Source of the DNA: an uncultured Bacteroidales bacterium
GTDB lineage: Bacteria > Bacteroidota > Bacteroidia > Bacteroidales > WCHB1-69
DNA length: 64,000 nucleotides
Reading direction: 5' to 3'
Assembly: GCA_900315245.1 (NCBI GenBank)
Contig: OMYJ01000001.1
Span: 310,001-374,000, forward strand
Positions 32,294-40,179 of this stretch are shown here, piece after piece. The notes beneath the pieces were generated by a model. The model was not told the DNA's origin. It saw only the letters and a program-made list of their open reading frames with translations, and did no database searches. Positions within the stretch are counted from its first letter, which is position 1, and each line of letters starts with the position of its first letter. Made by a program: the position numbers and the translations under genes.

Positions 32294-32648
32294 CGCCTTT
32301 GACCTCATCGCCGGCTTCTTCCACGGCATTTTGGAAATCCTGGAGAATCAACCGGGCCTTGGCTTGGGCAAAATAACCCTTGCATTCGCCTTTCAGCTCG
32401 TTCACGCGGGAGGTTTCCTCGCCAGTAAGCTCTTTTTTCTCCACTTTGGCGACGTATTTCTCGAACTTGGCTTGTGCTTTCTCCAAATCAGCTTGGGAAT
32501 AGTTTTGGTATTCCTGCTCCACTTTCGCTGTGAATTTCTCCAAATTCTTGATTTTATGAGATTTGCTGCCACAAACCAACAAAACGACAGCCAAGACAAC
32601 CACGGCCACCAACGCCGCAATCATGATAATTTTGCTCTTTTTTTCCAT
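32274..32648 (-). CDS. Small membrane-anchored coiled-coil protein
   Basis: 124 residues from the ATG at 32648 (a GTG two codons upstream is less likely). One TM segment (IIMIAALVAVVVLAVVLLVCG) then a charged helical domain (LEKFTAKVEQEYQNYSQADLEKAQAKFEKYVAKVEKKELTGEETSRVNELKGECKGYFAQAK) and a hydrophobic-amphipathic end. The cysteine after the TM (LLVCGS) could also be a lipobox-like site. Resembles small Bacteroidales-specific proteins without known role. Probably transcribed alone or after the C69 peptidase gene's promoter region; the 3' end overlaps the CapA-like gene. Confidence 0.7.
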   Translation of the reverse strand: MEKKSKIIMIAALVAVVVLAVVLLVCGSKSHKIKNLEKFTAKVEQEYQNYSQADLEKAQAKFEKYVAKVEKKELTGEETSRVNELKGECKGYFAQAKARLILQDFQNAVEEAGDEVKGVIESMK

Positions 32649-32694
32649 ATTCACAAATTATATTCTACATTTTGCATTCTACATTCTGCATTAA

Positions 32695-34299
32695 TCAGAA
32701 CCCTGTCCAGAACATCTCCCAAATCTTATGTTCCATTTCCTGCCAGGTCTGGCGGGTGGCGCCGGCGAAGTCCGCACTGTACTGGTTCAGCAATGTCTGG
32801 GCTTCTTCTTTCTTGCCTTCATTCAGCAAGTTAACGGCCTTCTTCTCCAAAGCCGGAAGCTCCTCAAACGCCTTATTCTCATAGCGCATAATGTTGTCGG
32901 TCATCATCTTCTTGGTGCGTCCCCAACGGACTTGCGCCAGTTTATTGGCTTTACGGTAGTGCCACAGCACAGCATTCTCATTATAGCGGAAATGGCCGCA
33001 CACCTCGAAGCCGGCAGGCATCTTCGTAGCCCCTGCGTAAATCGGGATGCGAGGACTTTGGCCGGGGTTTTCCACAGAGAACCAACAAAGACCACCCACC
33101 TCATCGGGAAGCCAGTCGCGACACTGCATGATGAACGAGTATGAGCACCACGACATGGCCACGCCACGGTAGAAAGTCACGGTGCCTGGGTTCAGGAAGT
33201 TGTACATCGCACGTTCGTTGCCGTCCATCCATGGGTTGGCGTTCGGACAAATGATGGTGTCCTTGTAGGGATTGCCCTCCTTGTCCTTGCGGTTCACCTC
33301 CATCTTGAGGTTGCCGATTTGGTCGAGCACGGAACCTTCGTAATTAGCACGGAACAGCTCCATTACATCGCGTACATCGACTTTTTTCTCAGGTTTTACA
33401 GAGAATGGGAGTGATTCAGCATTAAGATCGAGTTTTAAAGACGGGGCAAGCTCGTTGAAGATGTACCATTCGCGCTCCTTGTGGTTCTTGCCCTCGGCGT
33501 AGGAGGCGTTGAAGGCCTTCCACCAGAGGAAGTCGCCTTTGCCGTCCCACAGTCCGTATTTTTTTGCCACTTTCTCAATATTGTCAGAGCAGAGGAAGTT
33601 GTTCTTGTCTTTGCGGTTCAGTTTGCCGATACGCGGCACATTGCAGCTTACGGCCACCTCATCGTCGGGCACGCGCTGTGCCACCCACATTCCGCCAATC
33701 ACGTCGGGACCCTCGCCGAGAATTTCCATCTGCCACACCTCGTTCTTATCCGCAATGGTGATGCACTCGCCACCGTCGGCATAGCCGTACTGTTTCACCA
33801 GGTCCCCGATGAGCAGGATGGCTTCGCGGGCAGTTGTACAACGCTGCAGGGCAATACGTTGCAGCTCCTCAATCATGAACATGGCATTCTCGTTCACCAA
33901 GGTGTCAGGACCGGAGAAGGTGCTCTCGCCCATGGCCAGCTGATGCTCATTCATGCAGGGATAGGCGGTGTTCATATAGGCGTAGGTATGCGCGGCCTCA
34001 GGAATCTCACCGGCAAGCACGAGGTTTTCCATGCTTTTGGGCGTTTCCGTGTGCATCGTGCCCTTATAGACCTTGTGCATGGTGCCGGGCTTGTGGTCGG
34101 CGGCGGGCTCGATGGTCACCCATGTGCGGTACTTGCTGTCGCAGGTGTGCGAAGTCATGACGGAGCCGTCGGCGGAAGCCTTCTTGCCCACCATGATAGA
34201 GGTGCAGTTTGCGCCCACAAGCTCTTCGTTTTGGGCGTACATTGTTTGTACAAAAGACCACAAAACAAGGACAAAAAAGAGGTATAATTTTTTCATCAT
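32695..34299 (-). CDS. Exported C69-family dipeptidase
   Basis: 534 residues. Signal peptide MMKKLYLFFVLVLWSFVQTMYA; the mature part begins NEELVGANCTSIMVGKKASADGSVMTSHTCDS, where the Cys of GANCTS is the predicted N-terminal nucleophile of peptidase family C69 (Ntn-hydrolase; PepD/DipA type). Later blocks GGECITIADKNEVWQMEILGEG and PRIGKLNRKD fit the family. The Cys lies about ten residues after signal cleavage, so further processing would be needed to free it. Likely cleaves dipeptides in the periplasm, supporting amino-acid-based growth. It has its own -7 box. Confidence 0.9.
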   Translation of the reverse strand: MMKKLYLFFVLVLWSFVQTMYAQNEELVGANCTSIMVGKKASADGSVMTSHTCDSKYRTWVTIEPAADHKPGTMHKVYKGTMHTETPKSMENLVLAGEIPEAAHTYAYMNTAYPCMNEHQLAMGESTFSGPDTLVNENAMFMIEELQRIALQRCTTAREAILLIGDLVKQYGYADGGECITIADKNEVWQMEILGEGPDVIGGMWVAQRVPDDEVAVSCNVPRIGKLNRKDKNNFLCSDNIEKVAKKYGLWDGKGDFLWWKAFNASYAEGKNHKEREWYIFNELAPSLKLDLNAESLPFSVKPEKKVDVRDVMELFRANYEGSVLDQIGNLKMEVNRKDKEGNPYKDTIICPNANPWMDGNERAMYNFLNPGTVTFYRGVAMSWCSYSFIMQCRDWLPDEVGGLCWFSVENPGQSPRIPIYAGATKMPAGFEVCGHFRYNENAVLWHYRKANKLAQVRWGRTKKMMTDNIMRYENKAFEELPALEKKAVNLLNEGKKEEAQTLLNQYSADFAGATRQTWQEMEHKIWEMFWTGF

Positions 34300-34321
34300 T
34301 CGGAAATTTGATTATTAGCGG

Positions 34322-34329
34322 CAAAAATA
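34322..34329 (-). promoter_or_regulatory. -7 promoter box (TATTTTTG) of the C69 dipeptidase
   Basis: Minus-strand TAnnTTTG followed by CCGC, 22 bases before the ATG. Confidence 0.8.
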
Positions 34330-34372
34330 CAATTTTTAGGCAATGATAGGGGCGTATGTGATACGACCGTTG

Positions 34373-34400
34373 GTAGGGGCGAATAATTATTCGCCCCTAC
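34373..34400. repeat. 28-bp perfect palindrome, copy 1
   Basis: GTAGGGGCGAAT...ATTCGCCCCTAC, its own reverse complement over all 28 bases, and identical to 51185-51212. A degenerate relative (TAGGGGCGTATGTGATACGACC) lies just upstream at 34347-34368. Confidence 0.97.
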
Positions 34401-34462
34401 AATCGTTGGAAGATGGTTTTAAACTTGGCCCTTGGCCCCATTGTCTGTTCCCAAAAAAAGCG

Positions 34463-34470
34463 TATCTTTG
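34463..34470 (+). promoter_or_regulatory. -7 promoter box (TATCTTTG) of the S41 protease
   Basis: Exact TAnnTTTG followed by CCGTC, 39 bases before the ATG. Confidence 0.8.
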
Positions 34471-34509
34471 CCGTCTTTTTCAGAATAGAATATAACCAAT
34501 AATAACCCA

Positions 34510-36273
34510 ATGAAAAATAAAGTCATCGTCGCTGTTTTCAGCATGTTAGCCATTGGAACTACCCTTTTCGCGCAGTCCCCGAACAAACATTACCAGCAGA
34601 ACAAAACCAAGATGGACCAGCTACTCAACGCCATCAACTCCATGTATGTGGATTCGGTGGATTTCGACCCTTTAGTCGATAAGTCCATCAACGAGATGCT
34701 CAAAGAGTTGGATCCACATACGGCCTATATTCCGTCCAAGGACGTGGCTGCCATGACCGAACCGCTGCAGGGTTCCTTCGACGGTATCGGCGTGACCTTC
34801 CAGCTTATCAAGGACACCATCAACGTGATGGAGGTCATCATCGACGGACCATCGGAGAAAGTCGGCATTATGGCGGGCGACAAAATCATCAAAGTGGACG
34901 ACACTGTGGCCGTCGGCAAGGACATCAGCAACGACTGGGTGCGCAAGCATCTGCGTGGCAAAAAGGGCTCCAAAGTGAAAGTCACGGTGGTGCGCGGCCG
35001 CAAAAAAGAACCCATCGATTTCACTATCACCCGCGGTGCCATCCCGATGTACAGCATCAACGTCAATTTCATGGCCGACTCCGCCACGGGTTACATCAAA
35101 CTCGAACGGTTCGCCGCCACATCCACCACGGAACTCAAAAAGGCCATCCGTAGTCTGAAGGAACAGGGCATGAAGAACCTGATTCTCGACCTGCGCGGCA
35201 ACGGTGGCGGCTACCTCAACGTGGCTTTTGAAATCTGCGACCAATTCATTTCCGGCAAACGCATGATCGTCTATACTGATAATTTCCGTAAAACAGGCGA
35301 AAAGTATTTTTCATCTGAGGACGGTCTTTTCGAAGATGGCAAGCTGATAGTACTTGTTGACGAAAACTCCGCTTCCGCTTCCGAAATCACCTCCGGATGC
35401 ATCCAAGACTGGGACCGCGGACTGATCGTCGGGCGCAGAACTTTTGGTAAAGGATTGGTACAAAAACCGTTGCGCCTTATTGACCAATCCGAGGTGCGCC
35501 TCACCATCTCCCACTACTACACCCCAACGGGCCGTTGCATCCAGAAACCCTACGACGACGGTTTGGACGCATATTTCAAGGATTTGCAAACCCGTGCCAA
35601 CAATGGCGAGTACTACACCGCGGAAAACATCAAATTCCCAGATTCACTGAAATATAAAACGCCCAAGGGTCGTGTGGTTTATGGCGGTGGCGGCATCATG
35701 CCTGACATCTTCATCCCCTTGGATACCACAAAATATTCCACCCTTTTCAATGAGATTGTCAGAAAAGGCGTGTTCGGCAGCTTCTCCGTAGATTATTTGG
35801 AAGCTAATCGAGATGCGTTACTGAAACAATACCCGAAATTCGAGGATTTCCAAAAGAATTACAAAATTTCCGATGATTTTTACAAGGAATTTATGGAATT
35901 TGCCAAGGAAGAGGGCGTGAGCGACAAGGCTTCCTTTGTTTTCAGCGACTATGCCAACACCTTCATTAAAGAGAACAAAGAAAAACTGGATTCCCTCTAC
36001 AAAAGTGCGGAAGACTTTGATCAGCAGACTTTTGACACGATGTTCTCCAACTATATCCACAAATCTTACGCAGAGATGCAGCATCTGCGCAACGAGGAAC
36101 ACGCCGCCGATTTCATCAAAGAATATCTTCGCTTTGAAATTGCCCGCGGGTTGTATGGCTACGGCGACGCCTACCGCGTCTTCCTCGAAAGCGATGACAC
36201 TTTCCAGCAGGCCGTGGAGATTATGAACAATAAGAAGATCTTTAAGAAATATAAGGTTGACTCTGGAAAATAG
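34510..36273 (+). CDS. C-terminal processing peptidase, family S41A
   Basis: 587 residues. Signal peptide MKNKVIVAVFSMLAIGTTLFA; PDZ domain at about 85-165 (GIGVTFQLIKDTINVMEVIIDGPSEKVGIMAGDKIIKVDD); protease core with DLRGNGGGYL, the serine motif SASASE (287-292) and the lysine of FGKG (K314). The C-terminal 170 residues form an additional helical domain common in Bacteroidota CTPs. Periplasmic proteases of this family trim C-termini of envelope proteins; the substrate here is not known. Single gene with its own promoter, next to the convergent YitT gene. Confidence 0.92.
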   Translation: MKNKVIVAVFSMLAIGTTLFAQSPNKHYQQNKTKMDQLLNAINSMYVDSVDFDPLVDKSINEMLKELDPHTAYIPSKDVAAMTEPLQGSFDGIGVTFQLIKDTINVMEVIIDGPSEKVGIMAGDKIIKVDDTVAVGKDISNDWVRKHLRGKKGSKVKVTVVRGRKKEPIDFTITRGAIPMYSINVNFMADSATGYIKLERFAATSTTELKKAIRSLKEQGMKNLILDLRGNGGGYLNVAFEICDQFISGKRMIVYTDNFRKTGEKYFSSEDGLFEDGKLIVLVDENSASASEITSGCIQDWDRGLIVGRRTFGKGLVQKPLRLIDQSEVRLTISHYYTPTGRCIQKPYDDGLDAYFKDLQTRANNGEYYTAENIKFPDSLKYKTPKGRVVYGGGGIMPDIFIPLDTTKYSTLFNEIVRKGVFGSFSVDYLEANRDALLKQYPKFEDFQKNYKISDDFYKEFMEFAKEEGVSDKASFVFSDYANTFIKENKEKLDSLYKSAEDFDQQTFDTMFSNYIHKSYAEMQHLRNEEHAADFIKEYLRFEIARGLYGYGDAYRVFLESDDTFQQAVEIMNNKKIFKKYKVDSGK

Positions 36274-36331
36274 CTTTTGGCTTTAATTGGCTTTCCACCA
36301 ATATGCTAATAGCCAACAGCCAATAGCTAAT
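36271..36331. repeat. GGCTNTT/AGCCAAT heptamer arrays between the S41 and YitT genes
   Basis: The S41 stop TAG opens TAGCTTTTGGC on the plus strand; on the minus strand the YitT stop TAG opens TAGCTATTGGCTGTTGGC. The two converge and form an imperfect inverted repeat across the 53-bp gap. Confidence 0.85.
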
Positions 36332-37244
36332 TCAACGCTTTTTCGCGCAACGAGTTGAATCCGTAGCCCAAGGTTTCGGAAGCATCCAGTATGGTGACGA
36401 ATGCCTTGTCGTCGATTTCGTGAACGAAGTGAATGAGCACGGGCAGCTGCTTGCGCGAGATGGAGGTGAAGATAATCTTCTTCTCATCGTGATTGTACAT
36501 TCCCTCGCCGTTGAGGTATGTGCCGCCACGATCCAGCTCATCGAAAATGCGCTGACGTATTTCCTCGTATTTATCAGAAATAATGAGTACCGCCTTGTTG
36601 CCGTGAAAACCAGCAATGACTTTGTCCATGACAATGCCCGTCACATAAATCACCAACCAAGAATAGAGCGGAATAGTCCAGTCTTTGAAAGCGACCAAAG
36701 CAATGAGCACAACGGTGGAGTCCACGCAAATGAGCAGGGTACCTAACGGGATATGTTTGATATACTTTCCGAGGATCATGGCGATGATGTCGGTGCCGCC
36801 AGAAGTTGCGCGGGTTTTGAAAATCAACCCTAACCCGATGCCAATGATGACACCGCCGCATAGCGCAAGAATGAAAGTGGCGGAAGGATCGGGGGTCATG
36901 GGATCACCGGGTAACGCAATCAGCGGCGCATACCCGTAAATGCTCTCCCACAAGGAAATGAACGCAGGCAACGAAATGACGCCGACCAATGTTTTCACTC
37001 CGAACTTGGGTCCGAGCCACAGCGTTCCGATAAGCAGCAGCGGCAAATCGAGGCAGATGCCAGACAGACCAATGGGGAAGTTGAACACGTGGTGCAGAAT
37101 GATGGCGATACCGTAAACACCGCCAGGCGCCAATTTCAGCGGCGATATGAACACCACAAAACCGATGGACATAATGAACGTGCCCAAAATAATCAGGGCG
37201 TAGGTTTTAATGATTTCTTTGCGTTTTTCAGCGGTTAGTTTCAT
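36327..37244 (-). CDS. YitT-family membrane protein (DUF161/DUF2179)
   Basis: 305 residues. Five to six TM helices in the first 215 residues (ALIILGTFIMSIGFVVFISPLKLAPGGVYGIAIILHHV..., ILALCGGVIIGIGLGLIFKTRATSGGTDIIAMILGKY..., GTLLICVDSTVVLIALVAF), matching YitT_membrane, then a soluble DUF2179 domain (KAVLIISDKYEEIRQRIFDELDRGGTYLNGEGMYNHDEKKIIFTSISRKQLPVLIHFVHEID). Transport substrate is unknown for the family. Single gene with a -7 box 26 bases upstream. Confidence 0.92.
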   Translation of the reverse strand: MKLTAEKRKEIIKTYALIILGTFIMSIGFVVFISPLKLAPGGVYGIAIILHHVFNFPIGLSGICLDLPLLLIGTLWLGPKFGVKTLVGVISLPAFISLWESIYGYAPLIALPGDPMTPDPSATFILALCGGVIIGIGLGLIFKTRATSGGTDIIAMILGKYIKHIPLGTLLICVDSTVVLIALVAFKDWTIPLYSWLVIYVTGIVMDKVIAGFHGNKAVLIISDKYEEIRQRIFDELDRGGTYLNGEGMYNHDEKKIIFTSISRKQLPVLIHFVHEIDDKAFVTILDASETLGYGFNSLREKALN

Positions 37245-37270
37245 ATTATCAAGCGGTTAAATTGAGGCGG

Positions 37271-37278
37271 CAAAGATA
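37271..37278 (-). promoter_or_regulatory. -7 promoter box (TATCTTTG) of the YitT gene
   Basis: Minus-strand exact match followed by CCGCC, 26 bases before the ATG. Confidence 0.8.
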
Positions 37279-37325
37279 GTATTTTTAAGGCAGAATAAAA
37301 AATGGCAAATAATCATGGAAATAAT

Positions 37326-37361
37326 CCGCGCAGATACGCGAGATGCGAGGAGATATAATTA
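37326..37361. repeat. ATATCTCC...GTATCTGCGCG element at the dnaG 3' end
   Basis: On the minus strand it starts at the dnaG stop TAA. A relative (ATATCTCCGCGTCTCGC then GTATCTTCGCG) begins at the rho stop at 47606-47641. Confidence 0.78.
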
Positions 37362-39389
37362 CCGGCTCACCACACGGTTCAGCCGCTGGGAGATAATTCT
37401 TTTCAATTGGATGATTTTGTTCAACTGATTCAAAGCAAGAGCCATATCTTCTTCGGCCAATTCCTTGTTTTCCAGAATTTTATGTATGGTTTCCGCATCC
37501 TTTTCCAAAATTCTCAATTTCAAGGTGAGCAGAATGTTCTGCACTTCATTCTGTAAAGCGCGGATATTATTGCGCGTGGTGTGCGTATGAATGTCGTATT
37601 TGTCTTTCCAGCGTGAGCTGTATTTGGGTTCCTCCACTGGAATATTCTGAATCACAAACTCGCTGACTTGCGGATTGTCCGACAACGTGAAATTGCGGAT
37701 AATCTGATCCTGGTTGCCGATATAGGAAGCCCAATCCACATACTGGTTGAAAATTTTTTCCAATAAAGGATAATGGAAGCGGATGTCCTCTTTGGCCATC
37801 TCGTTGCAAACATATTGATCGACTCGAAGTCCGTTCGCATGCGACTCTTCACTCTGCCCGACCTCATAAATCACATAGTTACCGTAGTTTAACATCAACA
37901 GAATCAAATCCTTCTCCGCTTCAAACAACAAATCTGTGTGTTGTGAGAAATCAGGGTGCTTTTTGGTTTCGATGAGGTCGGGAGTTTCCTGCTGATCTGC
38001 CGTGACGGGCACGGTGACACCTTGCTGCTGCCCTTGCTGCTGTTGTTGCTGTTGCGCTATCCGGCTCTGCTCCTTCGTTTTTTCCCACACAAAACGGCGC
38101 AGATTCATATTGAGGTCGTTCTCCGACAAATCGAACAGTTTCGCACACTCCTTCACGTAAAACGCCCGCTCGATGTTGTCCTTTACACAGCTGATGGATT
38201 TCAGAATCTCATTTACCATGGAGGCACGCTTGATGGGGTCATTGCCCGCCTCTTTCGACAAGATATCCGCCTTGAAGAGCAGAAAATCTTTGGATTCGGA
38301 AGCAAGATAATCCTGTAACTCGCTGTCTCTATGCTTTTTGGCGAAAGAATCCGGGTCTTCGCCATCGGGTAAGAGGCAAACACGTATTTTGAGTCCCTGC
38401 TCTAACAGCATATCGATGCCACGCATGGAGGCCTTGATGCCCGCCATGTCGCCATCGTAGAGCACTGTGATGTTCTGGGTGCGCTTGGTGATCATGCGGA
38501 TCTGACCTTGTGTCAGCGAAGTACCGGAAGAGGCCACCACGTTCTCCACCCCCGACTCGTGCATCGAGATCACATCGGTATAACCCTCCACCAAATAGAC
38601 ATTTTGCTGTTTGTGGATGGCGTTTTTGGCAAAATAGATGCCGTAGAGTGTGTCACTCTTGTGGTAAATCGTGTTTTCGCGGGAGTTGACGTACTTTCTC
38701 GGATCTTTGCCGTCTTTTTTCAAAATACGCCCACCGAAGCCGATGACTTTGCCGGCATCGTTGTGGATGGGGAAAATCACACGCCCACGGTAAATGTCAT
38801 ACAGCTTTCCACTCTGCGATTTGCCCGTCAGGCCCAATTCTGTCAGGTATTCCTCTTTATACCCTTTTTCCAATGCCGCCTTCGTGAAATTGTCCCAGCC
38901 GTCGGGACAGTAACCGAGCCCGAACTTGTCAATAGTGTCATCCTTGAAACCGCGTTCCTTCAGGTAGGCCATGCCCATGAGCTTGCCCTCCTCGGTATTG
39001 CGCAGCTGTTCCATAAAGTATTTTTGTGCAAACTCGTTGACTATCAGCAGACTTTCACGCAAACTGCGCTGTTGCCGTTCCTCGTCGCTCTCGTTACGCT
39101 CATACTCCAAAGGGATGCCGTATTTTTTGGCCAAATATTCAATGGCTTCGGGATATGTCATCTTCTCATGCTCCATCAAGAATTTGACGGGGTTTCCCGC
39201 TGCATCGCACACGAAGCACTTGTAGATGCCGAGGCGCGGGCTCACGTGCAACGAAGGATTTTTGTCGTCATGAAAAGGACAGATACCCACAAAATCCTGC
39301 CCCTGCTTGCGCAAAGAGACAAAATCGCCAACCACCTCCTCAATACGGACGGCGGCCATTACACTGTCTATGGATTTCTGCTTGATCAT
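37359..39389 (-). CDS. dnaG: DNA primase DnaG
   Basis: Synthesises RNA primers for replication. 676 residues, longer than E. coli DnaG (581). CHC2 zinc finger: C37, H40, C58, C61 (CPFHDDKNPS...KCFVC); RNA-polymerase basic region (LGYCPDGWDNF...VIFPIHNDAGKVIGFGGR); TOPRIM core VEGYTDVISMHESGVENVVASSGTSLT with the acidic DGDMAG motif; then a Gln-rich linker (seven Q plus GQQQG, near 457-468) and a helical C-terminal domain for helicase binding. The start is six bases from the -7 box, so its mRNA is likely leaderless. Divergent from nadD. Confidence 0.96.
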   Translation of the reverse strand: MIKQKSIDSVMAAVRIEEVVGDFVSLRKQGQDFVGICPFHDDKNPSLHVSPRLGIYKCFVCDAAGNPVKFLMEHEKMTYPEAIEYLAKKYGIPLEYERNESDEERQQRSLRESLLIVNEFAQKYFMEQLRNTEEGKLMGMAYLKERGFKDDTIDKFGLGYCPDGWDNFTKAALEKGYKEEYLTELGLTGKSQSGKLYDIYRGRVIFPIHNDAGKVIGFGGRILKKDGKDPRKYVNSRENTIYHKSDTLYGIYFAKNAIHKQQNVYLVEGYTDVISMHESGVENVVASSGTSLTQGQIRMITKRTQNITVLYDGDMAGIKASMRGIDMLLEQGLKIRVCLLPDGEDPDSFAKKHRDSELQDYLASESKDFLLFKADILSKEAGNDPIKRASMVNEILKSISCVKDNIERAFYVKECAKLFDLSENDLNMNLRRFVWEKTKEQSRIAQQQQQQQGQQQGVTVPVTADQQETPDLIETKKHPDFSQHTDLLFEAEKDLILLMLNYGNYVIYEVGQSEESHANGLRVDQYVCNEMAKEDIRFHYPLLEKIFNQYVDWASYIGNQDQIIRNFTLSDNPQVSEFVIQNIPVEEPKYSSRWKDKYDIHTHTTRNNIRALQNEVQNILLTLKLRILEKDAETIHKILENKELAEEDMALALNQLNKIIQLKRIISQRLNRVVSR

Positions 39390-39394
39390 TGCGG

Positions 39395-39402
39395 CAAAAA
39401 TA
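39395..39402 (-). promoter_or_regulatory. -7 promoter box (TATTTTTG) of dnaG, implying a leaderless mRNA
   Basis: Only five bases (CCGCA) separate this minus-strand box from the dnaG ATG. Confidence 0.78.
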
Positions 39403-39432
39403 CGTTTTTTTTAAACTTGCGGATTTTATTTG

Positions 39433-39440
39433 TATTTTTG
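39433..39440 (+). promoter_or_regulatory. -7 promoter box (TATTTTTG) of nadD
   Basis: Exact TAnnTTTG followed by CACCC, 20 bases before the nadD ATG; divergent from the dnaG promoter 30 bases away. Confidence 0.8.
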
Positions 39441-39460
39441 CACCCTTTTTTGAAAGAACA

Positions 39461-40054
39461 ATGAAGAAAACAGGACTCTATTTCGGCTCGTTCAACCCGA
39501 TTCACGTCGGGCATTTGATTATTGCCGAATATCTACTGGAACATTCTGATTTGCAGGAACTTTGGTTTGTGGTATCACCGCAGAATCCGCTAAAGAAGAA
39601 GGCCTCGCTTTTGGATGACCGGCAACGTCTGCACCTTGTGAACCTTGCCATCGGAGACGACCTGCGTTTCCGGGCTTGCGACATCGAGTTCTCGCTCCCG
39701 AAACCCTCCTACACGAGCTACACCCTGCAGGTGCTGCGCGAGCAGTACCCGCAGCGCGAGTTCTGCCTCATCATGGGCGAAGACAATTTGCAGACCTTCA
39801 CGAAATGGTTCAACTACGAGTACATTCTTGAAAACTACCATCTCTACGTCTATCCGCGTCCCGGCTACGACGGCGGCGACTTCCGCACGCACCCGCACGT
39901 ACACCTCGTGGATGCGCCCCTGATGGCCCTCTCCTCCACGATGATTCGCGACAACATCAAAAACGGCAAGTCCGTACGCTACATGATGCCTGAAAAAGTG
40001 TTCCAGTATGTCGATCAAGAAGGGCTTTTCAAAGACTTAAGACTTAAGACTTGA
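39461..40054 (+). CDS. nadD: Nicotinate-nucleotide adenylyltransferase NadD
   Basis: Forms deamido-NAD from nicotinate mononucleotide and ATP. 197 residues from the ATG at 39461; upstream in-frame codons would overlap the dnaG promoter region and lack family similarity. Nucleotidyltransferase motif GSFNPIHVGHL (9-19), MGEDNLQTFTKW, and the late ALSSTMIRDNI (SxTxxR). Its last residues DLRLKT and stop are encoded by AGACTTA heptamers. Confidence 0.95.
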   Translation: MKKTGLYFGSFNPIHVGHLIIAEYLLEHSDLQELWFVVSPQNPLKKKASLLDDRQRLHLVNLAIGDDLRFRACDIEFSLPKPSYTSYTLQVLREQYPQREFCLIMGEDNLQTFTKWFNYEYILENYHLYVYPRPGYDGGDFRTHPHVHLVDAPLMALSSTMIRDNIKNGKSVRYMMPEKVFQYVDQEGLFKDLRLKT

Positions 40055-40060
40055 GACGTT
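40033..40060. repeat. AGACTTA heptamers at the nadD 3' end
   Basis: AGACTTA, AGACTTA, AGACTTG, AGACGTT; the nadD stop TGA falls inside the third unit. Confidence 0.9.
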
Positions 40061-40140
40061 AGAAAATCTGGACGATATGTAATGGCATGAAAAAAGAGAA
40101 CAACTTATCTTATTACCAAAATGAACGTAAGACTCCAAAA

Positions 40141-40168
40141 AGTCTTAAGTCTCACGTCTTACGTCTAA
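40141..40168. repeat. AGTCTTA/CGTCTTA heptamers before the RlmD-type gene
   Basis: AGTCTTA, AGTCTCA, CGTCTTA, CGTCTAA: the inverse complement of the nadD-end family, making the two arrays a long-range inverted repeat across 80 bases. Confidence 0.88.
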
Positions 40169-40179
40169 ATTAAAAGAAT

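Noticed and set aside
33481..34287. 268-codon open frame opposite the C69 dipeptidase
   Set aside because: Antisense to a gene with signal peptide and nucleophile motif; no recognisable protein features.
39389..39460. Upstream extension of nadD
   Set aside because: It runs through the dnaG start and both divergent promoters; the canonical NadD N-terminus begins at 39461.
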